DNA of 64,000 bases from contig NZ_KB905370.1 of the NCBI RefSeq assembly GCF_000378985.1, positions 3,124,604 through 3,188,603 of the forward strand. The letters are read 5' to 3'. The position numbers were made by a program, and so were the translations under genes. The notes below the pieces were generated by a model. That model made no database searches, was not told where the DNA came from, and was given only the letters and a program-made list of their open reading frames with translations. Positions 1-7,463 of this stretch are shown piece by piece; positions within the stretch are counted from its first letter, which is position 1; each line of letters starts with the position of its first letter. This stretch comes from Ensifer sp. BR816 (GTDB taxonomy: Bacteria > Pseudomonadota > Alphaproteobacteria > Rhizobiales > Rhizobiaceae).

Positions 1-710
1 TCCTCGAACCAGTCCCAGCGGCTGCCCTGGCTGAAGACATAGGTGAAGCAGAAAAGCGCGATCGAGATCAGGGCAAAGCCGGTCCAGTCGAACGGACGCT
101 GCACGGTCAGGGCTGGCGGTGGTCCGTCTGCCATCAGCAGCAGGCCGGCGGCCGCGAGCGCCAGCGGCACGACGCTGAAGAAGATCCACGTCCAGGACTG
201 GCTGTCGATGAGCCATCCCTCAAGCGCCGGCGCCATCGTTGCCGGGGCGACAACCGCGCCGATCGCGAACAGCGCCTGCAGGATCGGCTGGCGGGCGCGC
301 GGATAGGCGAGGAAAATGACCACCTGCCCGGCGACGAGCAGCGTGCCGCCGGAAAAACCCTGGATCAGCCGCAGCGCGATCAGCAGCTCCAGCCGCGCGG
401 TCATCGCGGCAATGCCGCAGGCCAGGCCCATGGCGAGGGTCGAACCGATGACCAGGCGCAGCGGATTGATACGCTTCGTCAGCCCGGCGGCGGCGATGAA
501 GCCGATGAGCTTGAAGGCGGTGTAGCCGACATCGAGCCAGGCGAACTCGTCCGGCGTGGCGTAGGTGTCGCCGATGATGTCGCCGCGCCCGAGCGATAGG
601 ACGGTGCCGGCGATCGCCTCGGTCAGCGCGGCAAGCACGATGCCGGCGACGAGAAGGGCGCCGGCCGCAGACCTGTCGCGGCGCTGCACGGTGGCGACGG
701 CCGTGCTCAT
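1..710 (-). CDS. MFS drug-efflux permease, DHA2/EmrB-like (3' part outside window)
   Basis: The ATG at 710 overlaps the stop of the upstream HlyD gene by four bases (ATGA), and the frame stays open to the left edge. About 236 N-terminal residues are visible. They form successive hydrophobic helices with short charged loops, as in 14-helix MFS exporters. The inner-membrane permease would pair with the adjacent EmrA-like adaptor, a classic two-gene tripartite pump arrangement in which the outer-membrane factor is often encoded elsewhere. The substrate is unknown; lipophilic toxins are usual for the family. Regulation is probably by the divergent TetR gene through the twin operators at 1752-1795. 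The family assignment rests on partial sequence plus context. Confidence 0.85.
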   Translation of the reverse strand, partial: MSTAVATVQRRDRSAAGALLVAGIVLAALTEAIAGTVLSLGRGDIIGDTYATPDEFAWLDVGYTAFKLIGFIAAAGLTKRINPLRLVIGSTLAMGLACGIAAMTARLELLIALRLIQGFSGGTLLVAGQVVIFLAYPRARQPILQALFAIGAVVAPATMAPALEGWLIDSQSWTWIFFSVVPLALAAAGLLLMADGPPPALTVQRPFDWTGFALISIALFCFTYVFSQGSRWDWFE

Positions 711-1741
711 GAGCCGCTTTCCAGATCGACCTCGACACGCGCCGACAGGCCGGGCACCAGTCGGCCGGGCAGCGGATTGTCGGCAAAGCGGATCTTCACC
801 GGCACGCGCTGGACGACGCGAACGAAGTTGCCCGTCGCATTGTCCGCCGGCAGCAGGCTGAAGGCGGAGCCGCTGCCGGGCGCGAAGCTGTCGACGACGC
901 CTTCAAGCGCCCCGTTCGGATAGCCGTCGATCGTGATGCGGACTTGCTGGCCGGGCCGGATATGTTCGAGCTGGGTTTCCTTGAAGTTCGCGACGATCCA
1001 GACATTGTCGACCGGCACGATGTCGAGCAGGGCGGCGCCCGGCGCCACCAGCCGGCCGAGGCGGACCTGGCGGTTGCCGATGACGCCGCCGACCGGGGCG
1101 CGCACCACGGTGCTGTCGAGATCGATCTCGGCGAGATCGCGGGCCGCCTCTGCCTGCGCCACGGCCGCAACCGCCGCTTCGCGCTGGGCGACGAGCACGG
1201 CGATGCGCTGCCGCTGCGCCTCCACCGTCGCGGCGGCGGCCGATACGCCTGCCTCGGCTCTCGAGCGCGCCGCCTCGCTTTCGTCGACATGGGCCTCGCT
1301 GATGGTGTTGCTGCGGATCAGTTCGCGGCGGCGGTCATGGGCCTTGATCGCCAGGTTCAACTCGGCCACGGCCGAGCGTTTCTGGGCTTCGGCCTGCCGG
1401 ATGAGGGCATGCTGGAGTTCGGTCTCCGCATCGACATTGATGCGCCTGGCCTCGGCCGCCTCGACATTGGCGACCGCCTGTGCCAGCCGCGCGCGGTAGT
1501 CGCGATCGTCGATCCGGAAGAGGACGTCGCCGACACGGACGGCCTGGTTGTCCTCGACCTCCACCGCCGTGACGTAACCCGCCACCTTCGGGGCGAGTGC
1601 GGTAACGTCGCCGCGGACATAGGCGTTGTCGGTCGACGCCGCGTCGCTCGACCGGGCCCTGGCCCAGCCACCAGCCACCGCCGCCACCGCGCCGAGGCAC
1701 AGCAGCAGGCCGACCATCTTTCTTTTGTTGAGCCCCGCCAT
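707..1741 (-). CDS. HlyD/EmrA-family membrane-fusion protein of an efflux pump
   Basis: 344 residues. A single N-terminal membrane anchor (about residues 9-27) is followed by a periplasmic adaptor. The first half of the lipoyl/barrel-sandwich domain includes DNAYVRGDVTALAPKVAGYV. A long alanine/glutamate-rich coiled-coil hairpin spans about residues 85-205. The second lipoyl half includes STVVRAPVGGVIGNRQV, and a beta-barrel follows. This is the EmrA architecture and length. A GGAGG ribosome site lies 6 bases before the ATG. The gene overlaps the MFS gene by ATGA, so the two are translationally coupled. It would bridge the inner-membrane permease to an outer-membrane channel. Confidence 0.92.
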   Translation of the reverse strand: MAGLNKRKMVGLLLCLGAVAAVAGGWARARSSDAASTDNAYVRGDVTALAPKVAGYVTAVEVEDNQAVRVGDVLFRIDDRDYRARLAQAVANVEAAEARRINVDAETELQHALIRQAEAQKRSAVAELNLAIKAHDRRRELIRSNTISEAHVDESEAARSRAEAGVSAAAATVEAQRQRIAVLVAQREAAVAAVAQAEAARDLAEIDLDSTVVRAPVGGVIGNRQVRLGRLVAPGAALLDIVPVDNVWIVANFKETQLEHIRPGQQVRITIDGYPNGALEGVVDSFAPGSGSAFSLLPADNATGNFVRVVQRVPVKIRFADNPLPGRLVPGLSARVEVDLESGS

Positions 1742-1751
1742 GACGACCTCC

Positions 1752-1795
1752 GGTAATGGACGTTACCATTGACACTTACGGTAATGATCGTTACC
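1752..1795. promoter_or_regulatory. Twin palindromic operators in the TetR/efflux divergent promoter
   Basis: Two 16-bp near-palindromes, GGTAATGGACGTTACC (1752-1767) and GGTAATGATCGTTACC (1780-1795), differ at two bases and sit 28 bp apart. Both keep perfect GGTAA/TTACC arms. They fill the 90-bp gap between the divergent emrA-like and tetR genes. A TTGACA hexamer (1769-1774) lies between them on the plus strand. This is the expected placement for TetR-family repression of both promoters. Binding by the adjacent TetR protein is inferred. Confidence 0.8.
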
Positions 1796-1831
1796 AGTCA
1801 AGTGGGTTCATCGTCATGAGAGGTTAAGTCT

Positions 1832-2458
1832 GTGGTCAAAGCAAAGTCGGGGCGGCCGGCGGTTCGCCGAGAAGCCCTTCTGCAAGCGGCTGCCGAGGTC
1901 TTCTTCGAGCAAGGCTACGCGGCCACCAGCATTGACGCGATCATCGAACGTGCGGGTGGATCAAAGCGGAACATCTACAACGAATTCGGCAACAAGGAGG
2001 GACTGTTCGCGGCGATCGTCACCGAGAATTCAGACAAGGTATTGTCGACCTTGGGCATTGAGGAGATCGAGCGGCACGATCTGCGGGAGACGCTTACAGC
2101 GTTTGGTCGGCATCTTTTGGCAGTTTACATGTCACCAGCAGTGATCGGCATTTATCGCATCGCCGTCACCGAGGCCAATCGCTTCCCCCATCTCGTGAAG
2201 TCGTTCTACGAGCAAGGACCGGCCCGCGCCACCTCGCGGCTCGCCGAGGTCCTGGAAGCCGCTCGCGAACGAGGAGACATCCGCACCACCGATTGCCGGC
2301 GCGCGGCGGGGCATTTTGTCGGCATGATTCGCGACAACCTTCACCTGGAAGTCGTTCTCGGGCTGCGTCCGCCGCCGTCGGACGAGGAAGCGCAGGCCGC
2401 GGTCGCTTCTGCCGTGGAAATCTTCCTGAACGGCGTTCGGCCATGCCAGGGCAAATAG
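1832..2458 (+). CDS. TetR/AcrR-family transcriptional regulator (AefR-like C-terminal domain)
   Basis: 208 residues. The N-terminal TetR helix-turn-helix covers about residues 12-58, with recognition-helix region AGGSKRNIYNEFGNKEGLFA. The C-terminal half is the all-helical ligand/dimer domain, resembling the AefR-like subgroup. The start is GTG at 1832: the only nearby ATG (1816) opens a 3-residue frame, and a GAGAGG Shine-Dalgarno lies just upstream. The gene is divergent from the EmrAB-like pair, with two matching operators between them. It is most likely the local repressor of the pump and of itself. The inducer is unknown. Confidence 0.92.
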   Translation: MVKAKSGRPAVRREALLQAAAEVFFEQGYAATSIDAIIERAGGSKRNIYNEFGNKEGLFAAIVTENSDKVLSTLGIEEIERHDLRETLTAFGRHLLAVYMSPAVIGIYRIAVTEANRFPHLVKSFYEQGPARATSRLAEVLEAARERGDIRTTDCRRAAGHFVGMIRDNLHLEVVLGLRPPPSDEEAQAAVASAVEIFLNGVRPCQGK

Positions 2459-2778
2459 GTCCGACGCATCAAGGGTAGTTTTGCGGAAGAGCGAGAAGTC
2501 CTACCAAGGATCCTTCCAAGTCCGGCTATTCGGGAGCCACCCATGGATGCCGCTGAACCTGTCACCCCTGGCGGAAAAACGCTGCGGAACCAATCGCCCT
2601 GCAAAGACCGACATTACCTTCTTTTTATAGTTCAAATAACGGGAAGTCCTAACGGCACTTCACGTTTTGAAATGAACCGTCACTTAAAATGACTTCCTAT
2701 TACGGATCAGCGCGGTCATGTAACTATTGAAGCTTGTCTGAGCCACCGCTCGACGACCAACGGACCAGAGCTGACAGC
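2459..2778. other. Intergenic region with AT-rich promoter-like segment and inverted repeat
   Basis: No gene is supported in these 320 bases. The part from about 2620 to 2700 is clearly more AT-rich than its surroundings and includes TAAAAT (2685-2690), a possible -10 element for the downstream gene. A 7-bp inverted repeat, GGAAGTC (2642-2648) and GACTTCC (2691-2697), brackets this stretch. It may be a regulator site for the 2779 gene or chance. Confidence 0.4.
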
Positions 2779-4158
2779 ATGGAGAGCCCGATCGCCTTGA
2801 ACCGCCTTGCCGAAAACAACGTCTTCCGTAAAGGTGATGTTTTCGTCCTCTTCGGCGAACTCTTCGGTCGCGGATACGCGACTGGCTTGGTCGAGGAGGC
2901 TCGGCGGGCTGGAATGGAGATCGTGGGAATTACGGTCGGGCGGCGCGACGAGAACAACGCACTGCGGCCTCTGAACGCCGAGGAACTTTCTGCCGCCGAA
3001 GGCCGATTGGGTGGCAGGATTATCAACATACCTCTCATGGCTGGCTTCGATCTCGACGCTCCGGCAGGCGGCCCCACCCCGACTGATCTCCTCGCGACGA
3101 TGACGCTGGAGAGCTGGCAGCATGACAGGCTCGACTGGGACTACATTGGGCTGTGCCGGGACATCGCCACCGCGCGGTTCACGAATTCGCTTTCACAGGT
3201 CATGGCCGTCCTCGACGGAATGATTGCCGACGGCCGCAATGTCTTTTTCGCCCACACGATGGCCGGAGGCATCCCGAAAGCGAAGGTGTTCCTGGTCGTT
3301 GCCAATCGAATCTACAAGGGTGTTGGTCCCCGCCACATGTCGTCGCAAACCCTGATCGACAGCGACATGGGCAAGCTCATCCTGCAGAATTTCGACGAAG
3401 TCTCGGCAATCACCTTTCGACATCTTATCGACTTCAGCGCGGCGATCCGGGAGCGCGTGGAGGCATCGGGCGGTCAGGTCCGCTATACGGCCTACGGTTA
3501 TCATGGAACGGCAATCCTGATAGACGGCAGCTACCGCTGGCAGACCTACACCAACTATACGCAAGGTTACGCCAAGATGCGGCTCGAAGGCATCGCGGAG
3601 GATGCCTGGGCAGCGGGCGTCAAGGCAACCGTCTATAACTGCCCCGAAATACGGACCAATTCTTCCGACGTATTCACCGGTATCGAGCTTCCCCTGATAC
3701 CGCTGCTACTTGCCTTGAGGAAGGAGAACGGGGGCCAATGGGCAGAGGAGCAGTGGCGGGACTGCCAGCAGCTTTTGGCAGACGGCTTCACGATGAAGGA
3801 TGTGTTCCAAAAAATTACCGATATGCAAGCCAACGAGGTCATGCATCCGTTCTACGACTTCTCGGCGTGGCCGATGGCCAACAGCCAAGCCCAGGCCGAT
3901 CTGACCATCGGCACGTCCATCGAGATCACGCAGATGCATCGGGACAGCAAGGCGATGATCAGCGACCTCCTGAGTGCTCTCGTGGTGGAGGCGACGGGGC
4001 AGCTCATTTTTGGCGCGTCTTCAGATCCCATTGGTCCCATCCGGTGGCTCAACCACGATATCGTGGCGCGCCGGCTTAACGCTTCCCACCTGCAAAGGGA
4101 GTCGCCCGCTCCGTTGATCGCGCAAGGGGCGAAAGCCTCTCACCTCGAGATGGCCTGA
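2779..4158 (+). CDS. Possible FabMG-type enoyl-ACP reductase; conserved protein
   Basis: 459 residues from the ATG at 2779. A TTG at 2734 is in frame but would add 15 atypical residues. The N-terminus has a glycine-rich, Rossmann-like stretch, GDVFVLFGELFGRGYATGLV, then ITVGRRDENNALRPLNAEEL. Further in are HTMAGGIPKAKVFLVVANR and a YGYHGTAIL segment. From memory of related proteins this matches those annotated as FabMG-family enoyl-ACP reductases, a metagenome-defined class associated with triclosan tolerance. I cannot confirm this by search. The alternative is an uncharacterised NAD(P)-dependent oxidoreductase. It stands alone between the TetR gene and the pho operon. Confidence 0.5.
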   Translation: MESPIALNRLAENNVFRKGDVFVLFGELFGRGYATGLVEEARRAGMEIVGITVGRRDENNALRPLNAEELSAAEGRLGGRIINIPLMAGFDLDAPAGGPTPTDLLATMTLESWQHDRLDWDYIGLCRDIATARFTNSLSQVMAVLDGMIADGRNVFFAHTMAGGIPKAKVFLVVANRIYKGVGPRHMSSQTLIDSDMGKLILQNFDEVSAITFRHLIDFSAAIRERVEASGGQVRYTAYGYHGTAILIDGSYRWQTYTNYTQGYAKMRLEGIAEDAWAAGVKATVYNCPEIRTNSSDVFTGIELPLIPLLLALRKENGGQWAEEQWRDCQQLLADGFTMKDVFQKITDMQANEVMHPFYDFSAWPMANSQAQADLTIGTSIEITQMHRDSKAMISDLLSALVVEATGQLIFGASSDPIGPIRWLNHDIVARRLNASHLQRESPAPLIAQGAKASHLEMA

Positions 4159-4438
4159 CAGCTTCCCAATAGGGGAGACATCGCGCCGCGCGGTCAGGGA
4201 GCAGGGGCACACCTCTTCTTCCTGCCGCCCTATAGCAGGGACCTCAATCCATCGAACAGGTCTTGCCTTCGCACCGGCCGAATGCGCCAAGTAGCTGTGA
4301 GCCCATTCATGGCCATCTTCCTTCGGCGCCCACCGCCTTTCCGGCGAACCTGTCTGCGATCGAACGCAGAGGACCGAGGGTAGGAGATGCGTATGGATTG
4401 CAACGGTCAGGCGTCCGGCAGGGCCGTTTCGCCGGCGC

Positions 4439-4474
4439 CTGTGAACTGTAACAGAACCGATAAGAAACTGACAT
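4439..4474 (+). promoter_or_regulatory. Candidate Pho box upstream of phoCDET
   Basis: The 388-base gap 4159-4546 contains no supported gene. Near its end are 7-mers in 11-base register, CTGTAAC (4446-4452), CCGATAA (4457-4463) and CTGACAT (4468-4474), each followed by a 4-base A-rich spacer. Against the PhoB half-site CTGTCAT they match 5/7, 3/7 and 6/7. A further CTGTGAA lies immediately 5' (4439-4445). The box sits 72 bp before the phoC start. In Sinorhizobium meliloti the phoCDET operon is PhoB-activated under phosphate starvation, which supports this reading. Confidence 0.7.
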
Positions 4475-4546
4475 CGCGCCTTCACGCAGCGCCGATATGG
4501 CAAGGTCACGAGGATCACCGGACTCCCCGGAAAGGACCTGCCGCCG

Positions 4547-5389
4547 ATGTTTCAGCTGAAGAACGTGACCCGCCAGTTCGGCAAGAAGCAAGCCGTCGAT
4601 GCCGTTTCCTTCGACATACCGCAGGGCCAGATGGTCGGGATTATCGGCCGGTCCGGGGCCGGCAAGTCGACGCTTCTGCGGATGATCAACCGGTTGGTCG
4701 ACCCCTCCTCCGGCTCGATCGACTTCGGCGGTATCGAGGTCTCCTCGCTCAAGGGCGCGGCGCTTCGCAACTGGCAGCGCGACTGCGCGATGATCTTCCA
4801 GCAGTTCAACCTGGTGCCGCGCCTCGACGTATTGACCAACGTGCTGCTCGGCCGGCTGAACCACCGTTCGACAGTTTCGAGCATCCTCAACCTGTTCAGC
4901 CGCGAAGAGCGGATCATGGCGATCGGCGCACTCGAGCGTCTCGGCATCGAGCAGACTGCGCTGCAGCCGGCCGGCACGCTTTCGGGCGGCCAGCAGCAGC
5001 GCGTCGCGATCGCGCGCGCCCTGATGCAGCAGCCGAAGGTGCTGCTCGCCGACGAGCCGATCGCATCGCTCGACCCGCTCAACGCCAAGATCGTGATGGA
5101 TGCGCTGCGCGATATCAACGAGCGAGACGGCATCACCGTCGTCACCAACCTCCACACGCTCGACACGGCACGCAACTATTGCGAACGGATCATCGGCATG
5201 GCGCATGGCCGGGTCGTCTTCGACGGCCAGCCGAAGGACCTCACTGCCGCAGCCGTCGCCGAGATCTACGGCGCTGACACGGCAATCGAGGAATCGATGA
5301 CCTCGACGAGCATCAACATTCCCGCGGCCTCCGCCCGCGAGGAAACCGCATCGGCCAGCCCAAAGCCGCTGGCACTGGCCGGCCTTTGA
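4547..5389 (+). CDS. phoC: Phosphate/phosphonate ABC transporter ATP-binding protein PhoC (PhnC family)
   Basis: 280 residues, with all ABC ATPase motifs intact: Walker [10 protein letters not shown] (residues 34-42), Q-loop in the FQQFNLV region, signature LSGGQQQR, Walker B VLLADEP, and the switch histidine in TNLHTLD. The PhnC-like N-terminus and [18 protein letters not shown] are typical of phosphonate importer ATPases. A C-terminal tail of about 30 Ser/Ala-rich residues extends beyond the usual length. A GGAAAGGA ribosome site precedes the ATG at 4547. It is first in the four-gene operon matching S. meliloti phoCDET and would energise the PhoE/PhoT channel in the cytoplasm. Confidence 0.93.
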   Translation: MFQLKNVTRQFGKKQAVDAVSFDIPQGQMVGIIGRSGAGKSTLLRMINRLVDPSSGSIDFGGIEVSSLKGAALRNWQRDCAMIFQQFNLVPRLDVLTNVLLGRLNHRSTVSSILNLFSREERIMAIGALERLGIEQTALQPAGTLSGGQQQRVAIARALMQQPKVLLADEPIASLDPLNAKIVMDALRDINERDGITVVTNLHTLDTARNYCERIIGMAHGRVVFDGQPKDLTAAAVAEIYGADTAIEESMTSTSINIPAASAREETASASPKPLALAGL

Positions 5390-5477
5390 GGCCGCCACGA
5401 TCGAATGCCCGCGTCAAGGGCGCACCTTTCGAACCGAAACTGGTCCGGCGCAGCCGGAAAAACGGGAGACAAACCTC

Positions 5478-6383
5478 ATGCTGAAGAAAGCTCTTCTGGG
5501 TGCCGTCGCGCTCATCGCCGTCGTCGGCCATGCCCAGGCAGAAGACCTCAAGGAGTTCCGCGTCGGCATCATCGGCGGCGAGAACGAGGCCGACCGCCTG
5601 CGCAACTATCAGTGCCTGGTCGACAAGCTCCCGGCCGCCATCGGCGTCGAGAAGGTCTCGCTGTTCCCGGCTGCCGATTATGACGGCGTTATCCAGGGCC
5701 TGCTCGGCGGCACGCTCGACTACGCCGAACTCGGCGCCTCCGGCTATGCCAAGATCTACCTGGCCAAGGCAGATGCCGCTGAGCCGATCCTGACGACGGT
5801 CCAGACCGACGGTTCAACCGGCTATCATTCCATCATGGTTGCCCGCAAGGATTCCGGCATCACCAAGATCGAGGATCTCAAGGGCAAGAAGCTCGGCTTT
5901 GCCGATCCGGACTCCACCTCCGGTTACCTCATTCCCCTCGTGACGCTGCCGGAAACGATCGGCGCCCCCGTGAAGGAGTATTTCGGCGAGACCGGCTTCG
6001 GTGGCGGCCATGAAAACCTCGTACTCGAAGTCCTGAAGGGTACCTTCGATGCCGGCACGACCTTCGGCTCGGGCGTCGGCGAGTTCAAGGACGGCTACAC
6101 GTCCGGCAACCTGCGCAAGATGGTCGACAAGGGCATCCTCGACATGAACGACCTCGTCGAATTGTGGCGCTCGCCGCTGATCCCGAACGGCCCGATCGTC
6201 GTGCGTACCTCGCTGAACGACGACATGAAGGCGAAGTTCAAACAGTTCATGCTGGACTTGCCGAAAACCGATGCCGCGTGCTTCTCGGCCATCCAGGGCG
6301 GCGAATTCAGCGGCTACACCGAAGTCAACGCCGACTTCTACAAGCCGATCATCGACGCCCGCAAGGCGACGATCGGCGGCTGA
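5478..6383 (+). CDS. phoD: Phosphate/phosphonate-binding periplasmic protein PhoD (PhnD family)
   Basis: 301 residues with a Sec signal peptide and likely cleavage after AQA at residue 21. The mature part starts like other PhnD-type proteins (FRVGIIGGENEADRLRNY) and carries the family's conserved GLLGGTLDYAELGASGYA and KGKKLGFADPDSTSGYL segments, which line the oxyanion-binding cleft. A strong ribosome site (CGGGAGACAAACCTC) precedes the ATG. It captures phosphate or phosphonate in the periplasm for PhoE/PhoT. It is followed by a stable hairpin, as expected for a component needed in excess. Confidence 0.93.
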   Translation: MLKKALLGAVALIAVVGHAQAEDLKEFRVGIIGGENEADRLRNYQCLVDKLPAAIGVEKVSLFPAADYDGVIQGLLGGTLDYAELGASGYAKIYLAKADAAEPILTTVQTDGSTGYHSIMVARKDSGITKIEDLKGKKLGFADPDSTSGYLIPLVTLPETIGAPVKEYFGETGFGGGHENLVLEVLKGTFDAGTTFGSGVGEFKDGYTSGNLRKMVDKGILDMNDLVELWRSPLIPNGPIVVRTSLNDDMKAKFKQFMLDLPKTDAACFSAIQGGEFSGYTEVNADFYKPIIDARKATIGG

Positions 6384-6403
6384 TCGCTTCAAACCATATG
6401 CCT

Positions 6404-6430
6404 GGCGCTGGCTGCCAAGCGGCCAGCGCC
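6404..6430 (+). terminator. Intra-operon hairpin between phoD and phoE
   Basis: Perfect 9-bp stem GGCGCTGGC (6404-6412) / GCCAGCGCC (6422-6430) with a 9-base loop, 20 bases after the phoD stop and without a T-run. It most likely acts as an mRNA 3'-end stabiliser or partial attenuator favouring the binding-protein message. The three other ABC operons here have a hairpin in the same position. Confidence 0.7.
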
Positions 6431-6491
6431 TCATCTTATGGGCGCCCAAAGGCGCCGACCTCCAAGAGGCCGGCTTCCGCCGGAAATCCCC

Positions 6492-7454
6492 ATGCCTGCT
6501 TCCGTGCTTTCCCGGCAGTTAAGCGACAATGGAGCACTGATCGAGCGTCACTGGCGGGAACTCAACGACCGCCGGCGTCTCTACACGACGCTCGGCCTTG
6601 CCGTTCTGGCGCTGACCCTCTTTGCCTCTCTGTGGTTTGCCAACGATTCCAATGCCGGAAAGTTCGTCGACCGCTTGCCGCATTTCTTCGATTTCGTCGG
6701 CGACCTGATGCCGCGCGATGCAATGGAAATCCTGCGCGCCCTGTTTGATCTACCCTCCCCCTATGACGACGGGAGCTTCAAGTACAACTATCCCGAGGGC
6801 CGCCTATATGTCACCGACAGCCTCTACATTCCCGAATACGTCCACAAGATGCTGGAGACGGTGAATATCGCTATCTTCTCGACGCTGATCGGTGCGTTCT
6901 TCGGCTTCATCCTGTGCTTCCTCGCGGCCCGCAACCTGACGCCCAGCGCTTGGGTGCGCGGCCCGGTTCGTCGGGTCATGGAAATTCTGCGCGCATTTCC
7001 GGAAGTGGTGATCGCCGGCTTCTTCCTGGCGATCCTCTCGCTCGGCCCGATCCCCGCGATCGCGGCGGTGTCGATCCACACGATCGGCGCGCTCGGCAAG
7101 CTGTTCTTCGAGGTGGTCGAGAATGCCGACATGAAGCCGGAGGAAGGGCTGCGCGCGGTCGGCGGCAATTGGATCGAGCGGGTCTGGTTCGGCATCGTGC
7201 CGCAGGTCTTGCCGAACTTCACCAGCTACTTTCTCCTGCGCCTGGAGATCAATGTGCGCGCCTCGACAATCATCGGCGCGGTCGGCGGCGGCGGGATCGG
7301 CGAACTTCTGCGCCTGTCGATCGGCCAGGGCCATCAGGCCAAGACGCTCGCGATCGTGCTTTTGCTCTTTGCCACGATTTTCGCCGTCGACCATTTTTCC
7401 GCCTGGCTCCGCCGCCGCCTCGTCGGCGACCAGGCCTTCCAGCTCGCCCAGTAG
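6492..7454 (+). CDS. phoE: Phosphate/phosphonate ABC transporter permease PhoE (PhnE family)
   Basis: 320 residues from the ATG at 6492. An ATG at 6438 is in frame but adds an arginine/proline-rich tail and lies close to the hairpin. There is one N-terminal helix (TLGLAVLALTLFASLWF), then after about 80 residues the multi-helix permease core. The core has the PhnE-type FLAARNLTPS segment and the EAA-like coupling loop around EEGLRAVGGNWIERVWFGIVPQ, which contacts the ATPase. It would form the heterodimeric inner-membrane channel with PhoT. The downstream gene follows after 9 bases. Confidence 0.9.
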   Translation: MPASVLSRQLSDNGALIERHWRELNDRRRLYTTLGLAVLALTLFASLWFANDSNAGKFVDRLPHFFDFVGDLMPRDAMEILRALFDLPSPYDDGSFKYNYPEGRLYVTDSLYIPEYVHKMLETVNIAIFSTLIGAFFGFILCFLAARNLTPSAWVRGPVRRVMEILRAFPEVVIAGFFLAILSLGPIPAIAAVSIHTIGALGKLFFEVVENADMKPEEGLRAVGGNWIERVWFGIVPQVLPNFTSYFLLRLEINVRASTIIGAVGGGGIGELLRLSIGQGHQAKTLAIVLLLFATIFAVDHFSAWLRRRLVGDQAFQLAQ

Positions 7455-7463
7455 GAGCTCGTC

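Noticed and set aside
2734-2778. TTG at 2734 as start of the FabMG-like gene
   Set aside because: It would add 15 residues unlike the rest and has no ribosome site; the ATG at 2779 begins the conserved part.
6438-6491. ATG at 6438 as phoE start
   Set aside because: It lies 7 bases after the phoD-phoE hairpin and encodes an Arg/Pro-rich stretch not seen in permeases; 6492 is better.
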